From positions 1 through 7,760 of the forward strand of contig CAMGRB010000059.1 of assembly GCA_946061315.1 (NCBI GenBank): 7,760 nucleotides of DNA, given 5' to 3'. The stretch's first letter is position 1. Each line of letters begins with the position of its first letter. Below, in pieces: positions 5,582 to 7,760 of the stretch. This DNA comes from an uncultured Clostridia bacterium. GTDB taxonomy: Bacteria; Bacillota; Clostridia; Oscillospirales; CAG-272. Both the position numbers and the translations under genes were made by a program. The notes under the pieces were generated by a model. It made no database searches, had not been told where the DNA came from, and saw nothing but the letters and a program-made list of their open reading frames with translations.

Positions 5582-6982
5582 ATGGCTCAAATCGCGGAAA
5601 TCATCAAATATGAAGGCGACAATAGCACCTTTATATGGAAGCATCCTTGTGAAGATTTTAACAGCTTGACACAGTTAATCGTTCATGAGTCGCAAGAAGC
5701 TATTTTCTTTTTGAACGGTCAGGCGCTTGATCTGTTTGGCGCAGGCAGATATACGCTTGAAACTCAAAACATTCCGAAACTTGGTAAATATCTGAACCGT
5801 ACTACCGGTGGAGATACTCCTTTCCATTGCGAGGTGTATTTCATCAACAAGACCGTTCAGATGGCAATCAAATGGGGGACTGACAGTAAAATTCGTTTTA
5901 TTGAACCGAGTATGGGTATCCCGCTTGAAATCGGTGCCTGCGGTGAAATGAACCTGGAGGTATCCGATTCTCGCCTTTTGCTTTTGAAACTCGTTGGTAC
6001 GATGAACGGAATTGCATGGGGAGATAGCGGTGCCGGTTTTACAAAATCTATTCAAAACTGCTTCAGACCGTTGATTTCTAACGCTGTTAAGGCCCATCTT
6101 ACAGGTGCAATAAAGTCACAGAATATCAACATTCTCGAAATCGATGAAAATTTGGAGGCACTTTCCGATGTGCTTCGCGAGAGCATAGTTCCCGGATTTG
6201 AAGAATATGGCTTGACCATTCCTCAGTTTTACATTTCCAATGTTGCTCTTCCCGAAAATGACCCTAATTTCCGTCGCCTTCGTGAATTACATACTGTTTC
6301 GTTCCAGACAAGAATGATTCAGGCAGAAGCTCTCGTGAAAACAGCTCACGCCGATGCGGAAGCAAGCGTAGTTGCTGCGGAGAGGAAAGCGGCACTTGAG
6401 CGCCAAACTACTGAAACCGAAATTGCAAGACGAGCAGCTGAAAGAGACGTTATTCGCGCACAAGCCGAAGCGCAAGCCTCCAAGATTGCCGGTATGGCAG
6501 AAGCAGAGGTTATGGCTGCTAAGGGTTACACGCAGAGAGATGTACTCGCTGCGGATGTTCAGAAAGCCTATGCTGAGGGCATTGGGAATATGACTATTAA
6601 CGGCAGTGGAGGCGGTGTTGCAGGAGATATGATTGGACTTGGCGTAGGTGTGGCAGCCGCTGGTGCTGTTGCTCCTCAACTTGGTGAAATGTTCAAGGGC
6701 TTTGCTCCTACTGCTTCCCTAGAAACTCCCGCATCAGGAACAAAATGTGCAAAATGCGGTGCTATGCTCCCTGCAAATGCAAAGTTCTGCCTTGAATGCG
6801 GCGAAAAAGCAACTGTTTCCACATCTGCAGAAACGGTTGTATGCCCAGGTTGCGGGAAAACTGTTGCAAAGGGAAAGTTCTGTCCCGAATGCGGATATAA
6901 ATTCATTACCGTATGCCCTAAGTGCGGAAAGGATGTTCCTATAGGAGCAAAATTCTGCCTCGAATGCGGCGAGAAACTTTGA
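5582..6982 (+). CDS. SPFH-domain protein with three C-terminal zinc ribbons (YdjI / 'virion core protein'-like)
   Basis: The 466-residue protein has an N-terminal SPFH/Band-7-like region (about 1-235). A long Ala/Glu/Arg-rich helical segment that should form a coiled coil follows (about 238-335), then a Gly/Ala-rich hydrophobic stretch (341-366) and three zinc ribbons. The cysteines are at 389/392/403/406, 421/424/434/437 and 445/448/459/462. The first and third ribbons share KFCLECGEK and may be an internal duplication. Relatives include YdjI of Bacillus subtilis, encoded with pspA in an envelope-stress operon. SPFH proteins assemble into large membrane-associated rings or cages. I chose the ATG at 5582 because GGAGG precedes it by nine bases; an in-frame ATG at 5537 has no such site and lies in the candidate operator. 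Only 4 of 32 Ile codons are ATA, unlike secA. It is 15 bp from the next gene and probably co-translated with it. Confidence 0.9.
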   Translation: MAQIAEIIKYEGDNSTFIWKHPCEDFNSLTQLIVHESQEAIFFLNGQALDLFGAGRYTLETQNIPKLGKYLNRTTGGDTPFHCEVYFINKTVQMAIKWGTDSKIRFIEPSMGIPLEIGACGEMNLEVSDSRLLLLKLVGTMNGIAWGDSGAGFTKSIQNCFRPLISNAVKAHLTGAIKSQNINILEIDENLEALSDVLRESIVPGFEEYGLTIPQFYISNVALPENDPNFRRLRELHTVSFQTRMIQAEALVKTAHADAEASVVAAERKAALERQTTETEIARRAAERDVIRAQAEAQASKIAGMAEAEVMAAKGYTQRDVLAADVQKAYAEGIGNMTINGSGGGVAGDMIGLGVGVAAAGAVAPQLGEMFKGFAPTASLETPASGTKCAKCGAMLPANAKFCLECGEKATVSTSAETVVCPGCGKTVAKGKFCPECGYKFITVCPKCGKDVPIGAKFCLECGEKL

Positions 6983-6997
6983 TGGAGGTAGGACGGT

Positions 6998-7696
6998 ATG
7001 AAAAACAATTTCAAACTTTATACGATTGGTTGGGCTCTTCTGCTTATTGTTTTCAATGTAATTGCTATTGTTGCCCCCGGTTGGCCGACACTTGAAAAGA
7101 CCACTCCTTCGTTTTGGATCGGTTATGTCTTCATAAGCGCAGCCTTTATCGGTCAGTTGATTTGTGCGTGGTTTGCGTTCCAGGAAGAAGGCGCAAAGAA
7201 AATGTTCTATAATGTTTCTTTGATTACCGTTAGTTATGCAGGATTAGTATTGACGACTGTTGTCGGTTTAATCTGTATGATTGTCACTCCCTTGCCTTAT
7301 TGGATCGGCGCGATTGTTTGTCCTTTGATTTTGGTTGTCAATATTATTGCTGTTATTAAAACCAAGGCAGCAATTGATCTCGTAACAAGTGTTGATGAGA
7401 AGATTGAAAAGGCCACATCTTTCATCTATGACATGAGAGAAGAAAGCGAATCTTTGCTTGCAAGAGCAAAGACAGACGAAGTTAAGGTTGTTTGCAAAAA
7501 GGTTCGTGACAGTTTCAAATTCAGCGATCCTATGAGCAATGATGCACTGGAGAAGATTGAATTTCTAATCAGGAATCACTTTGATGCTTTCAAAGAAGCG
7601 ATTACAGAAGGAAAGATGGATGTTGTCACTTTCGAATCCGAAGAACTTTTGTCTATGATTGCTGAAAGAAACAACAAGTGCAAAAGGATGAAATAA
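6998..7696 (+). CDS. Four-TM membrane protein with a long charged cytoplasmic tail, partner of the SPFH gene
   Basis: I do not recognise a named family. The 232-residue product has four strong hydrophobic segments (about 8-27, 39-61, 71-96 and 101-121). A soluble tail of about 110 residues (122-232) follows, rich in Glu, Lys and Asp, with heptad-like spacing (IDLVTSVDEKIEKATSFI and later LEKIEFLIRNHFDAFKEAI) that suggests helical bundles. Even TM number places both ends on the same side, probably the cytoplasm. The ATG at 6998 follows GGAGG by nine bases and lies 15 bp after the SPFH stop, so the two genes form an operon. An obvious hypothesis is that it anchors the SPFH assembly at the membrane or senses membrane state for it. 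Codon use matches the SPFH gene (ATA nearly absent). Sequence after 7696 shows no complete gene. Confidence 0.85.
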   Translation: MKNNFKLYTIGWALLLIVFNVIAIVAPGWPTLEKTTPSFWIGYVFISAAFIGQLICAWFAFQEEGAKKMFYNVSLITVSYAGLVLTTVVGLICMIVTPLPYWIGAIVCPLILVVNIIAVIKTKAAIDLVTSVDEKIEKATSFIYDMREESESLLARAKTDEVKVVCKKVRDSFKFSDPMSNDALEKIEFLIRNHFDAFKEAITEGKMDVVTFESEELLSMIAERNNKCKRMK

Positions 7697-7760
7697 TGTA
7701 AATATACCTCACTCACTTTTGAATCGGGTAAATAAACTACAATAGTTATTGAGGAAAATT

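Larger units (their letters stand above)
3491..7760 (+). mobile_element. Putative left end of a tRNA-associated integrative element (right end not seen)
   Basis: The supporting signs are a tRNA whose 3' 19 nt recur downstream, a complete tyrosine recombinase reading away from it, cargo of different codon use, and repeat-rich spacer between. The core candidate is AGTCCCTGC with flanks, at 3491, 3728 and 3965. No conjugation, replication, phage structural or excisionase gene is visible, and no matching att copy appears further right in the window. The type of element and its end cannot be determined here. Confidence 0.4.

Noticed and set aside
7697..7760. Promoter or gene start at the right edge
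   Set aside because: TTGAAT and TACAAT are present but only 13 bases apart, and no start codon follows the final GAGG before the window ends.

Overview
The window looks like chromosomal DNA of a low-G+C Bacillota, most likely an uncultured clostridial lineage. The evidence is a SecA with the C-terminal zinc motif, strong AGGAGG-type ribosome binding sites, housekeeping-side genes that use ATA for most isoleucines, and a tRNA followed directly by a UUCG-loop terminator. The lineage is an inference. All supported genes are on the + strand.

Left part (1-3509), core genome. The 3' end of secA is followed, with a 1-nt gap and then a 4-nt stop/start overlap, by two uncharacterised multi-spanning membrane proteins. 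A small FMN-binding flavoprotein with an iron-sulfur type cysteine motif comes next. A consensus promoter then drives a tRNA with a CAU anticodon.

Middle part (3491-4435), a 0.9 kb gene-free zone packed with structure. The last 19 nt of the tRNA, its terminator and further downstream sequence form a 237-bp unit present twice in tandem, with a 13-nt start of a third copy. Each unit carries three hairpins and an inverted 14-nt copy of the tRNA T-arm. A different terminator-like hairpin follows, then an array of small hairpins separated by AATTTAGC, a T-tract terminator, and a promoter with an attenuator-like hairpin leading to an integrase.

Right part (4436-7760), accessory DNA. A tyrosine recombinase with a complete R-K-H-R-H-Y set is followed by a 216-bp gap bracketed by two inverted copies of a palindrome. 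Then comes a two-gene operon: an SPFH-domain protein with three zinc ribbons (YdjI-like) and a four-TM protein with a long charged tail. Isoleucine codon choice changes sharply here, with ATA becoming rare.

The simplest reading is that the tRNA 3' end is an attachment site, the tandem units are accumulated or amplified att-like segments, the recombinase belongs to an integrative element starting there, and the SPFH/membrane pair is the first visible cargo. The opposite end of such an element is not in the window, so the element and the role of the pair remain inferences.
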